A stretch of DNA of 64,000 nucleotides from Blepharisma stoltei (taxonomy: Eukaryota; Ciliophora; Heterotrichea; Heterotrichida; Blepharismidae): positions 62,001 to 126,000 of the forward strand of contig CAJZBQ010000037.1 in the NCBI GenBank assembly GCA_914767885.1, in the 5' to 3' direction. Of the stretch, positions 42,261-54,333 are shown one piece after another. A program made the position numbers and the translations under genes. Under the pieces are notes generated by a model. It had not been told where the DNA came from. It saw only the letters and a list, made by a program, of their open reading frames with translations, and did not search any database. Position 1 is the first letter of the stretch. Every line of letters begins with the position of its first letter.

Positions 42261-43736
42261 TAGTGGAACCACATGCATTTGCAAAGGAACCCAAAAACTA
42301 ACTGGATCAGCATGTTCTTGTGATACAGGGTACTATTTTGATGGATCTAATTGTATTCAATGCTCAAGCCTGTGCGCCTCTTGCTTCGATTACACTGGTG
42401 AATGCAAATCTTGCAAAGATTCGAAAATGACATTTGACCCAGCCAATAAGAAGAACTGTATATGTATCGGAGATCAGACTCTTGACAATGGAGCATGCAC
42501 TTGCCCTCTCGGCCAACAATTTAATGGTGTCAAATGTTCTGAGTGCGGAACATTTTGCGATTCCTGCAATGTTGCAGGAATAATATGTAACATTTGTATT
42601 GATTCTACAAAGATGCTTGCAGTTACCGGAACTACTACTTGTTCATGCAAAGGCGACCAAATTGCAACAGTAAGCGGCTGTTCTTGTCCTACTGGATATT
42701 ACTTTAAAGACACAAAATGCACTCAATGCGGCAGCTTATGTGCTTTATGTGCAGATACAACAGGAATTTGCAGCACCTGCAAGAATGATTCTACAATGGA
42801 AGTAAACCCTAGCGACACCACAACTTGTAGGTGTAAAGGAACCCAGCAATACAACAACGCTTTATCGGCTTGTGCTTGCCCTATTGGCTATTTTGATAAT
42901 AGCAACTGTAAGAGCTGCACAACTCTTTGCTCGACCTGTGACTCCACCAAGTGTTTAACTTGCCAATCTATTGCCCATCTTGTAGTTGACACTCAAAACC
43001 CTAAAAACTGTGTTTGTGCCAGCGGCTATAACTGGATTACCTCTAAAAGTGAATGTGAGCAATGCTCTGCAGATACTTATTATGATGGCAACAAATGTGC
43101 TAGCTGCGGGACTAATTGCGCAACTTGTTATGATGGGACTGGAGTTTGCAAAACCTGTAAGAGCTCAAGAATGGAAAAAGGAAGTGACCCCACTAAATGC
43201 ATTTGCAAAGGAACTCAAAAGTTAACCGGATCTACATGCTCTTGTGATGCAGGGTACTACTTTGATGGAGATACATGTGTTCAATGCTCAGATTTATGCA
43301 GTACTTGTGAAGATTATACTGGAGCATGCGAAACATGTAAAGACTCGAAATTAATGACATTCGACTCAAACGATAATAAAAAATGCAAATGTATTGGAGA
43401 TCAGATTCTTAGTGGAGATACTTGCACTTGCCCTAGCAGCCAGCAATTCAACGGATATGTATGCTCTACTTGCGGTGTATTTTGTAGTACTTGTAATGTC
43501 AATGGTCAAGTCTGCAGCACTTGCATAGATGGAAATAAGATGTCACCTGTAAGCAATTCTGTTACTTGTGCCTGCAAAGGGAATCAAATACCAACAAACA
43601 CTGGTTGTACTTGCCCTTCAGGCTCTTACTTTGACAGCACAACTTGTTCGACTTGCGGCGATTTCTGCACAACATGCACAGATACATCTGGTGTCTGCAC
43701 TGCATGTAAAGATAGTAAAATGGAGGTGGACCCTGC
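42261..43736 (+). CDS. Gene 2 piece 6: Cys-rich repeat region
   Basis: 492 codons, SGTTCICKGTQKLTGS onward. The second half is nearly identical to gene 1 units around 7400-7900. It ends MEVDPA at the same codon where gene 1 is cut by the homologous insert. Confidence 0.85.
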
Positions 43737-44143
43737 AAATTCATACGACACCTAGTCCACAACGACTATTTTTTTAATAAATATTTTTGGTTTATTTTTT
43801 TATTTATTAAGGTTTTTTAGCCTATATTGTTTTGAACGAACTATTATTTTTTGGATCTTTTTGGCATATTGCTTTAGACTATATTTTCACCTTTTTTCAT
43901 ATATTTTGATTGGCCCATATTTTGGTTAATTATTTTTGGCATTTTATAGCCATTTGCTTTAAAAAATGATTCCATTTTGACTATTGTGGTTATTTTCAAT
44001 CCATTTATTCTAATGTTTTTGCCAGAAGTTACATTATAAATTTTTTTAGCATTAAGCAAGAGGCTAAAAAAAAATTAGGCTAAACAAAATAGGCATAAAA
44101 AAAGTTTTATGTAGGCGTCGTGTGAAAGAATTATGGACCCTGC
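43737..44143. mobile_element. AT-rich insert/IES flanked by TGGACCCTGC repeats (homologue of 9778-10150)
   Basis: TGGACCCTGC at 43727-43736 and 44134-44143. The termini are inverted (AATTCATACGACACCTA against reversed AATTCTTTCACACGACGCCTAC). Deleting one repeat plus insert gives DPANQKACRC. A TA present to the right (GCTAATC) is AA at the left junction, so the presumed ancestral TA pair is broken. A TA-TA removal of 43716-44131 is in frame (KDSMDPANQK). Confidence 0.7.
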
Positions 44144-45715
44144 TAATCAAAAAGCTTGCAGATGTAAAGGAACTCAAAAATATAGCTACACGCTATCTTC
44201 TTGCTATTGTCCAACTGGATACTTCGATGGCTCAACTTGTCAGAGCTGCACAGCTCTTTGCTCGACCTGTGACTCGGCCAAATGTTTAACTTGCCAGTCT
44301 ATTGCAAACCTTGTAGTCGACACCCAAAACCCTAAAAACTGTGTCTGTGCATTAGGCTATAATTGGATTACTGCAAGCAGCTCCTGTAATCAATGCTCTG
44401 TTGGAACTTACTACGATGGAAGCAAATGTGCTGACTGTTCAGATAATTGTGCAAGTTGTTATAACGGCAGTGGATTTTGCGCTGTCTGCAAAGACTCAAA
44501 AATGATAATAAGCACCAGCGACCCAACAAAATGCATCTGCAAAGGAAACCAAAAGATTAGTGGATCTACATGCTACTGCGATTCAGGCTACTACTTTGAT
44601 GGCTCAAATTGTGTCCAATGCTCAAGCTTATGCACATCTTGCTCTGATTATACTGGAGAATGTCTTTCATGCAAAGATTCTACAATGACTATTGATCCAG
44701 CCAATAAGAAAAACTGTATTTGTATTGGAGACCAAATTCTTGATGGTAACAACGCATGCACTTGTACTGGAACTAAACAATTCAATGGTGCTATATGTTC
44801 TGATTGTGGAACCTTCTGTACGACTTGCAATGTAAATCAAAATGTATGTAGTGTCTGCTTGGGAAACAGAATGGAGCCAGTAAGCAGCACTGTTACTTGT
44901 GCTTGTAAAGGAAATCAGCTAGTCTCAGCCTCTGGCTGCAGTTGTCCTGCAGGCTCTTACTTTGACAGCACAACATGTTTGGCTTGTGGCACTTTTTGCA
45001 CGGCTTGTGACGACTTAACTGGAAAATGCAATACATGTAACTCTGCAACTATGGAAGTAAGCGACAGTGATTCAAAATCTTGTAAATGCAAAGGAACTCA
45101 AGTATATAGCAGCGTTTTATCCTCTTGCTACTGCCCTACTGGATACTTCGATGGCTCTACTTGTCAGAATTGTACAACTCTTTGCTCAGCCTGTGACTCG
45201 ACCAAGTGTTTAACTTGCCAAGGTATTGCAAACCTTATAGTAGACCCTCAAAACCCAACTAATTGTGTCTGTGCAGCAGGCTATAATTGGATTACCGCAA
45301 CCAGCAGCTGTGAGGTATGCGAAACTGGAACTTACTATGATGGAAACAAATGTGCTAGCTGCACAACGAATTGTGCAAGTTGTTATTACGGCACTGGATT
45401 CTGTGCTTTATGCAAAAACGTCAGAATGACAATAAATGTCAATGACTTGATGAGCTGCATCTGCAAAGGAAACCAAAAGATTAGTGGATCTACATGCTAC
45501 TGCGATTCAGGCTACTACTTTGATGGCTCAAATTGTGTCCAATGCTCAAGCTTATGCACATCTTGCTCTGATTACACTGGAGAATGTCTTTCTTGCAAAG
45601 GTTCAAAAATGACTATTGATCCAGCCAATAAGAAAAACTGTATTTGTATTGGGGACCAAATTCTTGATGGTAACAACGCATGCACTTGTTCTGGAACTAA
45701 ACAGTTTAATGGCAA
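44144..45715 (+). CDS. Gene 2 piece 7: Cys-rich repeat region
   Basis: 524 codons paralogous to 10151-11723 of gene 1, with the same module order (ILDGNNACTC…, CNSATMEVSDSDSKSC). It ends TKQFNG inside a 12 bp target duplication. The Ser/Ala/Pro-rich tail translated beyond it is the insert. Confidence 0.86.
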
Positions 45716-46266
45716 TAATAATAAAGAGTTTAGTTTATCCCTACCCTACGTTACCACCAAATCAGCACCATCAGCACCATCAGCACCATCAGCACCAGCA
45801 GCGCCATTAGCACCATCAGCACCATCAGCACATCAGCATCACAACAAGCATCTTCCACTCAGCACAAACCAACTCATTTCCAGCTAAATTAAATTCTCAT
45901 CACTATATTTCCATCTTTTCTGGTGACGTCCTCAAAAATGGGTGACGTCACCATCGACAGGGGAGACCCTTGTTCCTTTAGCTTCCGGACCTAGCGGCCA
46001 CGGGTTCCTACTCCAGAGGGGTATTGGCTCTGGAGATGATTTTCCGCGCCTTTTTTCACGCCCCAAGCTCCGCACGAGGCATCCTCACTTCCTTCTCGCC
46101 GTGAAGTCCGTCCAAAATTGCTGGTGCACACCTCAAGGGCCTAGGGAAAAGGCCCAATTTTATTAGCAAAACTCACCCCCTGACACTTCCTTGCTCCATG
46201 GCCTCCAGGTGACGCCTTTTTGTTTTGGCGTCACCTGGCCAAAAAAAAATGTCTGTTTAATGGCAA
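45716..46266 (-). mobile_element. Retroposon-like insertion with 12 bp target duplication
   Basis: GTTTAATGGCAA at 45704-45715 and 46255-46266. Gene 1 has the empty site at 11712-11723. Removal gives KQFNGKECVDC in frame. The left end is a TAA tandem tail; next comes a CAGCACCAT microsatellite. The right end is GGCCAAAAAAAAATG. An internal palindrome, GGTGACGCC…GGCGTCACC, lies near the right end. GC-rich relative to the host. Confidence 0.8.
45765..45835 (+). repeat. CAGCACCAT microsatellite
   Basis: About eight imperfect copies of a 9 bp unit inside the retroposon-like insert, with GCAGCGCCATTAGCACC as a variant. Not part of the host protein. Confidence 0.9.
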
Positions 46267-46704
46267 GGAATGCGTGGACTGCGGATATTTCTGTAGCACT
46301 TGCGATGTATCTGGTAATGCATGCAACACCTGTATTGACTCAGTCAGAATGGAACAAGTAAGTAGCACTCTTACCTGCCAATGCAAAGGAAACCAAATCG
46401 CAAATATTGGCTCTTGCACTTGTCCTTCAAGCAACTATTTCGACAGTTCAAATTGTGAAGCTTGTGGCGATTTATGTGCTGCATGCGATGACTCAACTGG
46501 GAAATGCAATACATGTATAAACACTGCAACTATGGAACCGAGCGGCACATATTTAAAGACTTGCAAATGCAAAGGAACCCAACAATATAGCAGCCTAACG
46601 AAATCTTGTTCCTGCACTTTAGGCTACTTCGATGGCTCAACTTGTCAGAGCTGCACAACTCTTTGTTCTTCTTGTGATGTAACTAAGTGTTTAGCATGTC
46701 TTAG
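46267..46704 (+). CDS. Gene 2 piece 8: Cys-rich repeat region
   Basis: 146 codons starting within KECVDCGYFCSTC and ending CLACLS. It matches 11724-12165 of gene 1. The gene 1 continuation SIDNLEVDP shows where this copy has been interrupted. Confidence 0.85.
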
Positions 46705-47239
46705 TATCAAAATTAATTACACAAAAATTTTTTTTTTATTGACAAAAAAAATTAAAAACAAAAAATTTTGGAAAATTTATCGATCAAAGTGCTAATTTTG
46801 TTTAAATAAGATGTTATTTATACTCTATTCTTTAAAACAAAGCAAGAAATAAGTAAATTTTGAAATTTTTATAAAGAATTCCTATTGAATTTATATCAAA
46901 ACTATCCAAATAAAAAATATCATTTTTATCAAAAAAAAACAAAAAATTTTTTTTTCAAAATTTTTAAAAAAAAAAAATTAATTTTTTTTTTAAAATTTGC
47001 CAATTAAGGATAATAAATTTATTTAAATAAGATGCTCTTTATACTTTTTTCTTTTAAAAAAGAGCAAGATATAAATAAATTTTTAATTTTAGTTTAGAAG
47101 AAACATTTAACTTATATCAAAACTTTTTAGATAAAAATTATATATAAATTTTGTTCCAATTTAAAGGGGGGCTAATTTACCAAAAAAGTGGAAATTTTAC
47201 CGATATTTTGTTCCAATTTAAAGGGGGGGAGTTAGTATT
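46705..47239. mobile_element. TA-bounded IES with internal duplication (gene 2 only)
   Basis: 535 bp, TATCAAAATTAATTACAC … GGGGGGGAGTTAGTATT then TA. Removal yields CTT AGT ACC AAT CTT GAA GTA (LSTNLEV) against LSIDNLEV in uninterrupted gene 1. Two related halves are visible (AATAAGATGTTATTTATACT near 46805 and AATAAGATGCTCTTTATACT near 47026). The end motif GTTCCAATTTAAAGGGGGG occurs twice (47155 and 47211), as if one IES had landed in another or a terminus had duplicated. Confidence 0.75.
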
Positions 47240-47680
47240 TACCAATCTTGAAGTAGATCCTAACAACCCAACAACTTGTCATTGTGCCGCTGGATATAAC
47301 TGGATAACTGCGACTAGCACTTGTGAGCAATGCCAAACTGGAACTTATTATGATGGAGATAAATGCGCTCCTTGCTCTACTAACTGTGCAAAATGCTACA
47401 ATGGTTCTGGAATCTGCAGCGTCTGCGTAGATACAAGAATGGATATTAGCTTAAATGATTTGACTAGTTGTACATGTAGAGGAAACCAAAAGATCAGCGG
47501 ATCCACATGTTCTTGCGACTCAGGCTATTACTTTGATGGTTCCAATTGCGTGAAATGCTCTGACTTGTGTGCTACTTGCCTTGATTACACTGGAGTTTGT
47601 ACAGCATGCAAGGATTCTGCGAAGATGACCTTTGATACAGCAAACAAGAAGAATTGCAAGTGCATTGGAGACCAAGTACT
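47240..47680 (+). CDS. Gene 2 piece 9: Cys-rich repeat region
   Basis: 147 codons: TNLEVDPNNPTTCHCAAGYNWIT to CKCIGDQVL. Nearly identical to 12163-12605 of gene 1 and cut at the same codon by the shared MITE-like IES. Confidence 0.86.
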
Positions 47681-47987
47681 TACTCCCCAATCTGTGAGCG
47701 AATAAAACGATTAGAAAATTTTCTATTTTTTGCTCAAAAACCCATCCTCCGTAAGCGAATTTTTTAATAGCAAAATTGTTTATGAAACATTTTGATATAT
47801 AAGTTATAATTATATTTGATTTTAAACAAATTGCGTTTTAAAACATAAATTTTACAAATTAAATTAATATTTGCTTTCAATTTTGCAAAGTGTGATTTTT
47901 TAAATTTCGAAAAAAAATTTTCTAAAAAAAAATTAACCCCCTCTGTGAGCGAACAAAGATTTTTTGTTCACTCAAGGAGGGGGTAGT
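47681..47987. mobile_element. MITE-like IES, TA-bounded (homologue of 12606-12905)
   Basis: 307 bp, TACTCCCCAATCTGTGAGCG … GTTCACTCAAGGAGGGGGTAGT then TA. Excision gives VLSNNVCTC. Its right hairpin (TGTGAGCGAACAAAG / TTTTGTTCACTC) is better preserved than the gene 1 copy. Confidence 0.88.
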
Positions 47988-48707
47988 TAGCAACAATGTA
48001 TGTACTTGCACTGGAACTAAGCAATTCAATGGCTCTGAGTGCTCTGATTGCGGAACGTTCTGTTCCACTTGCAATGTAAACGCGAAAGTCTGCGACATTT
48101 GCATTGATACAGTTAAAATGACAGCAGTTTCTGGCACAGTAACTTGCTCATGCAAATCTGGTCAGCAAGTCACAGCGACAGGCTGTATTTGTGCTTCAGG
48201 ATCATATTTCGACACTACAACGTGCTCAGCCTGTGGTAGCTTATGTGCTACATGTGCTGAAACAACTGGCAAATGTTTAACATGCAAAAACTCGGTAACT
48301 ATGGAATTCGGCACTGATCCAAAGACTTGCAAATGCAAAGGCACTCAGCAGTACAACAGTGATACAGCTTCATGCTACTGCGCTTCAGGCTACTTCGATG
48401 GCTCAACTTGTCAGAGTTGCTCTGTCCTTTGCTCTACATGCGATTCTAGTAAGTGCTTAACTTGTCAAAATATTGCTAACCTTGAAGTTGATCTTACAAA
48501 CCCTAAGACTTGCCATTGTGGGGCTAGCTATAAATGGATAGTAGCAACTAGTACCTGTGAGCAATGCGCTACCGGAACTTATTATGATGGAAGCCAATGT
48601 GCTTCCTGCTCTACCAACTGCGCAAGCTGCTTTGACGGGCTTGGAATATGCGGAAAATGCACTGATTCAAGAATGACACCAAACCTACTTGACTTAACTA
48701 AATGCAT
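47988..48707 (+). CDS. Gene 2 piece 10: Cys-rich repeat region
   Basis: 240 codons, SNNVCTCTGTKQFNGSECSDC to LLDLTKCI. It matches 12906-13625 of gene 1, which is continuous at the point where this copy has a retroposon. Confidence 0.86.
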
Positions 48708-49261
48708 GTACACAAAAATGGCGTGGCGAACCAACCCGACCTCCTAACATCTGTAGCTGGGGTTACCCAGGGACCTTGTGGAAGGGAGATAGGCGTTCGG
48801 TAATGTGTATCCGGCCAGGTTTTACTTGGTTTGGGTGGAGCGCATTGTCGGATTAGGCCGACCGCAAGTTCACACCCGGTACCAAGGTTTTGCCTCTTGG
48901 GAAGATGGATCCGGCGTTGGAAAGGGAAAGCCCAGAAAAGTCGATAAGACCAATTGGGCAAGTTCCTAGCGCGATACCAGGCGTTGCGTCCTGGGCGACG
49001 GATTCCATCTTGGTCGGTAGCTTGACCAGAAAATTCATTTTTTGAATTTTCTGGAAGGGCAACCCAAGTTGACGTACGGCACGGTGGCCCAGCCCAATGA
49101 CTCGCCGTTAGACGCGAGCCTCAGGCGGCGAGGAGTCTACCCCTAAAGGGTGGCGGCAGGCGGCCAAGACGAAACAAGGTGGAGATAAAGCGTCGTACGA
49201 CGCCAACAGGGAGCTTCTCGATAATCTTAATTAACTAATCAACTAACTTAACTAAATGCAT
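48708..49261 (+). mobile_element. GC-rich retroposon-like insertion with 16 bp target duplication
   Basis: ACTTAACTAAATGCAT at 48692-48707 and 49246-49261. Empty site in gene 1 near 13610-13625. Removal gives LTKCICKGNQ in frame. Here the element is in plus orientation: it starts GTACACAAAAATGGCG and ends GATAATCTTAATTAACTAATCAAC, an A/T-rich degenerate tail. An internal hairpin CCAGAAAATTCA…TGAATTTTCTGG lies near 49026-49051. There is no RT. Confidence 0.82.
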
Positions 49262-51791
49262 TTGCAAAGGAAACCAAATTGTCAGTGGATCAACATGCAC
49301 CTGTGACTCAGGGTTCTACTTCAATGGCGAAAATTGTGTGCAATGCTCCAGCTTATGCAGCTCTTGTTTAGATTACTCTGGGCAGTGCACATTGTGTAAA
49401 AATCCTCAAACAATGATATTCAACCCAATCAACAATAAAGCTTGTAAATGCATAGGTGATCAGTATCTTAGCAATGATGCATGCACTTGTGATGCTGGCA
49501 AACAATTTAATGGTGAAATTTGCTCTACCTGCGGAAACTTTTGTAAAACTTGCAATGTCGCAGCAAATTCCTGTAGCGCCTGCATAAATGATAGCACAAT
49601 GACAGCAGTTGCTAGCACGGTAACTTGTTCATGCAGACCTGGTCTAAATACCTTAACAACAGGCTGCACGTGTAATTCAAACTTTTACTTTGACGGCTCC
49701 AAATGCTCTGCCTGTGGTGATTTATGCGATACTTGCACTGATATCTCTGGAAAATGCAATGCATGCAAAAATATGGTAACTATGGAATTCACTACTGATC
49801 AAACGAATTGCAAATGCAAAGGCACTCAGCAGTATAACAGTGATACAGCTTCATGCTACTGCGCTCCAGGCTACTTCGATGGCTCAACTTGTCAGAGTTG
49901 CTCTGTCCTTTGCTCTACATGCGATTCTAGTAAATGTTTGACTTGTCAAAATATTGCTAACCTTGAAGTTGATCTTACAAACCCTAAGACTTGCCATTGT
50001 GCCATCGGATACAAATGGATTGTAGAAGGTAACACCAGCACCTGCGGGAAATGTTTAGCTGGCACTTATTATGATGGAATCAAATGCTCTAGTTGCTCGA
50101 CCAACTGTGCTACATGCTATGAAGGAGCTGGATTATGTGAAACCTGCAGTGACTCTTTGAGAATGAAAAAGAATCCAAATGAATTAACTAAATGTATTTG
50201 CAAAGGAAACCAAAAGGTCACTGGATCAACATGCTCTTGCGATGCAGGCTACTATTTTGATGGTGACAATTGTGTCCAATGCTCAGACTTATGCAAAACC
50301 TGCAAAGATTACACTGGTGAGTGTCAGGAGTGTGTTGATTCAACTAAGATGATGGTTGATACAACAAATAAGAAAAACTGTAAATGCATAGGCGATCAAA
50401 CTCTTTCTAATAAGCAATGCACTTGCTCAGGAAATAAACAATTCAACGGTTCTGTATGCTCTGATTGCGGCTATTTCTGCAGCACTTGTAACACTGAAAC
50501 TAAGACATGCTTAACTTGTGTTGATTCTAGAAGAATGGCACCAGTCAGCGGCACCACTACTTGTGCATGTAAGTCAAATCAAATTACAAATACTAACTCT
50601 TGTTCCTGTGCTTCTGGCTCTTACTTTGATGACACAACATGTCCTAGCTGCCAAAACAAATGTGTAAGCTGTAAAAGCTTGTGTGCTACCTGCGATGATT
50701 ACACTGGATATTGTCAAACTTGTAAAGACACTGCAAGAATGGATACCGACCCAGCAGATAAAACAAAATGCATATGCAGAGGAACTCAACAGCTTGTCAT
50801 TGCAACCTCTACTTGTAGCTGTGCAGCAGGTACCTATTATAATGGAACTACATGTCTTAAATGTGGAGATCGCTGCACCACATGTGAGGACTATACTGGA
50901 AAATGCAAGACTTGCCTTGATCCTTCCAGAATGGACCTTTCTGATAAGATTTGCCAATGTAAAGGAAACCAGCAATCCAGTTCTGACGCATGCTCTTGTC
51001 TTTCAATGCAATACTATGACGGATCAACTTGCCAATCTTGTGGCAAAAACTGTAAGACTTGCAAAGACATGACTGCAGAATGTACATCATGTTATAGTAA
51101 TTATGCCCTTGAACAATTAGCTCTCCCATTAGTTTGTTCTTGTCCTGCTAAAACCTATGATATCATTTCAGGCTGCAATCCTTGTGGAACAATGTGTGCT
51201 TCTTGTTTGAATGCAGGAATTTGTTCAACTTGCAACGATGATACAGTTCAAGAACTAGACCAAAATAATAACCAGAACTGTAAATGTAAAGCTGCTAACT
51301 ACTATGATGGCATAACTTGCCAAAGCTGTGGAACTTACTGTTCTGCATGTGAAGCAACCAAATGTACTCAATGTGTGGACACAGATAATATGGTTTACAA
51401 TGTTATTAGCGCTCACAATTGTGAATGCAAACTCGGAATGTACTATGACGCTAATTCAGGCAAATGCTTCAGTTGTATAGATAAATGCAATGTTTGTAGC
51501 AGTGGCACAAGCTGTACTACTTGTGAAAGCGGATATTATTTCGATGTGCCTACGTCTAGCTGTAAAGTAACTACATGTACCTCTGGAACTTATTATGATG
51601 AAAACTCGTGTAAAGCATGTTCTGCTCCTTGCTTGGCTTGCTCCAGCTCAGCTTTCTGTTATACTTGCATTACAGCTGACCTTTCAATTGACGCCAGAGC
51701 TGGAACTTGTAACTGTGCGGCTGGTAAATGGTATAAGTCTTCTAGTAAGACTTGTGAGCTCTGTGGACAATACTGCTCAACTTGTACAGGA
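49262..51791 (+). CDS. Gene 2 piece 11: Cys-rich repeat region
   Basis: About 843 codons. It matches gene 1 13626-14294 and 14626-16486 without the gene 1 IES at 14295. It ends CSTCTG inside a 15 bp target duplication. The ATG at 49338-type starts are internal to the frame; the true reading enters from the preceding piece. Confidence 0.86.
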
Positions 51792-52317
51792 TCTTAATCT
51801 TAATCTTAATCTTAATTATATGCTATTGAGTAGCTCCCGGCCAGGACCGTAGATCCTTTTCTTCCTCCTTTTGGTCGCTCGCTTGCTTTCCTTGCCCTGC
51901 TCCCAGTGTATACCTAAGTGCCACAGGCTACCACTCGGCTCCTTCCTATCATGGGGCTTGGTCATGAAATTCCGGAAGTAGGCGGACTGGGTCACCATGC
52001 TTCACGTCGTCGACTAGGGTTAGAGCTAGGGATTAACTCCCTAGCTCTTATCGGCATCTGCTGTGCCGTCCGATTTGGGCACCAGCAGTCCCTAGAGGAA
52101 AACCCTTTTTTGTCCCATGTCCCGTCGGGACGATCCGAAAATTGTCATTGCTGGACCGGGAGGGAAACCTAGCCGGACACAAATACCAGTACCCATACCA
52201 GACCTTTCCCTGAGTGGATTGGCTTCAAGCCGCAGCAAGGTCCCCAATCACACTACAGGTTCGGGAGAGGACGGGGTCGGTGTCGTTGCCATTTTATTTG
52301 TGTCAACTTGTACAGGA
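51792..52317 (-). mobile_element. GC-rich retroposon-like insertion with 15 bp target duplication
   Basis: TCAACTTGTACAGGA at 51777-51791 and 52303-52317. Empty site in gene 1 at 16472-16486. Removal gives STCTGTADFC. The left end is a TCTTAA tandem tail (four copies), the right end GTTGCCATTTTATTTG. On the minus strand this reads AAAATGGCAAC … (TTAAGA)n, with the same polarity signs as the other members. Confidence 0.84.
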
Positions 52318-52643
52318 ACTGCTGATTTCTGCTCAACTTGTATTGATTCTACTATGACTTATAATGCAGTCACAGGAGTGTGCACATGTCCAGCGAAAAC
52401 TTATTTCAGTGGAGGAGTTTGTAAGAGCTGCGCTGATCCTTGCTCGAATTGCAGCAGCCTGACATTCTGTTTAAGCTGTGTTGATGCTACAATGACCTTG
52501 ACAACAGCTACTGGAGTTTGTAGGTGTAAGGATGGATTTTACTTTGATTCAACAAGTCATAAGTGTTTGGCTTGCGATGCTACATGTGCTACCTGCTCTA
52601 GCTCATCAAGCTGCTCTACTTGCAAAGATCCTACAATGACTCT
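52318..52643 (+). CDS. Gene 2 piece 12: Cys-rich modules
   Basis: 109 codons, TADFCSTCIDSTMTYNAVTG to KDPTMT. Corresponds to 16487-16812 of gene 1 with the same length. Confidence 0.86.
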
Positions 52644-52788
52644 TAATCCTTTTAATTGATAAGAAGACAAAATTTAGTCCTTTTTTTAATAGTAAATTTT
52701 AAGGTATTACAGACTACTTCTATTTAAATTTTTAATTATTTTCCGCATAAAAAGAAATATAAAATTTTATTGATACTTAAAGGGAAAT
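52644..52788. other. Short TA-bounded IES (homologue of 16813-16954)
   Basis: 145 bp, TAATCCTTTTAATTGATAAG…TTAAAGGGAAAT then TA. Excision gives ATG ACT CTT AGT TCT GGT GTT TGT (MTLSSGVC), fully in frame. This is the intact reference for the junction that is out of frame in gene 1. Confidence 0.85.
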
Positions 52789-53997
52789 TAGTTCTGGTGT
52801 TTGTACTTGCTCTGCTCGCCAATATTTCGACACTCAATCTCTGTCCTGCAAGAACTGCGATGCTACCTGTGGAAAATGCACAAGCTCTTCTTCATCATCT
52901 TGCACTGCTTGCAGAGATCCAGCTATGACTTTGACCAATGGAGTTTGTACTTGTCCAAGCACCCAATATTTCAATTTGGTTACAAACGCCTGTAAGACCT
53001 GCACTGGACCTTGCAAGAGCTGTACTTCTGATACTTTCTGCACATCTTGTCTTGATACAGCTACTCTCAATTCTCAAACTGGAGTCTGCTCATGTGCTGA
53101 CAAACAATACTTTAACTCTACCCATTCCAAATGCACAACTTGCAATGGTCTCTGCAACACCTGTTCCTCATACTCAACCTGCATAACTTGTGTTGATAAG
53201 ACAAACCCAGTCTCCAATGGTATATGCACATGTGCAAACGGATACTATGCCTTAGACAAGCAATGTGTTATGTGTCCTTCCCCATGCTCAACTTGTTCTA
53301 GCGCCACATCATGTACTGGCTGTAAGAAGCACGCAACTCTAAATAACTCAAGCAAGAAATGCACTTGTGACAGAGGCTATGGCCTTAATAGTACTGATAC
53401 TTCTGGATATTGTGTCGCTACTTGTAATAAGCTTTGCACTGTTTGTGACATTGATAATGCCAATCTTTGCTCTAGTTGTGTGACAAATGCTGAGCTTTCA
53501 GGAACAACTTGTGCTTGCACTGCTAATTCTGCATATAGTAGTGCCACTGGAGGGTGCGCTTGCAATGCAGGGTATACGTTGTCAAATAGTAAGTGTGTAG
53601 TTTGCAAGAGGTATCTTACACCAAGTGACTTATTGTCTGCTGAATTCAGCTCGTCGTGGACGTCAATTTCTATTAATTTCAATACAAAGGTGGACACCTC
53701 AGTTGACCCGTCATGCTCGAAAACTTTCACCGCAGCAACAGTAGCCTTGTTTGGAACTGGTGCAGTTTGTTCATGGACTGATAAAAAGACACTCAAAGTA
53801 GCGTTAGGCACTGGCTTTTCACTACAGTCTAGCACTCTTTATTTGGATGGAACTTATATTCTGAAAGATTCTTCTGATCCTTGCACTACTAACTATCAGC
53901 CTCTTTCGCTGATTCCCACATCTACATCTAGTCCTGTTCCTACAGCAGTTATAACTGGCCAATCCAGCTTTACTTTAGGCTGCGGGACTGATCCTCT
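52789..53997 (+). CDS. Gene 2 piece 13: last Cys modules and first beta domain
   Basis: 403 codons, SSGVCTCSARQYFD to GCGTDP. The Cys array ends at CVVCKRYLTPSDLL. A beta-rich domain (SWTSISINFNTKVD…, TLYLDGTYILKDSSDPC) follows. Close to gene 1 16957-18162. Confidence 0.86.
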
Positions 53998-54333
53998 TAC
54001 TTTCATAATTATAAAATAAGCATATTCTAATTATGAGGTTTGGCTCCACAATTTGTCCTAGCAATCGTAGAGATATAAAACCCAGTGATGTTCTGAACTG
54101 CCGCCTAGTCTTTAGGGGCTGGGATGTCTAGGGTGCGCCTGACAGACTCAAGTTGACTTGTTCAAAAGCTAAAAAGCTGAAGAATAAAAATCTTAGGATT
54201 CAAATGTCTGAGAAGAAGCTTGCATAGTGAACAAAAATTGTTTGGGTCAGCAGCCAGATTATTTCGTTAGGACAACCCCCAAAAAGTTTTATGGCTAGAG
54301 AGATTGAACTTTAAAATTGATTAAAGATCCTCT
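53998..54333. other. TA-bounded IES with direct repeats (homologue of 18163-18506)
   Basis: 336 bp. GATCCTCTTAC flanks both sides (about 53990-54000 and 54326-54336). Excision gives DPLTFSGDKS. The interior is about 90 percent like the gene 1 copy with several indels, and diverges faster than the surrounding coding sequence. Confidence 0.84.

Noticed and set aside
45719-45887. Ser/Ala/Pro-rich C-terminal tail of the Cys-rich protein (APSAPSAPAAPLAP)
   Set aside because: This is the CAGCACCAT microsatellite of an insertion with a 12 bp target duplication; gene 1 is uninterrupted.
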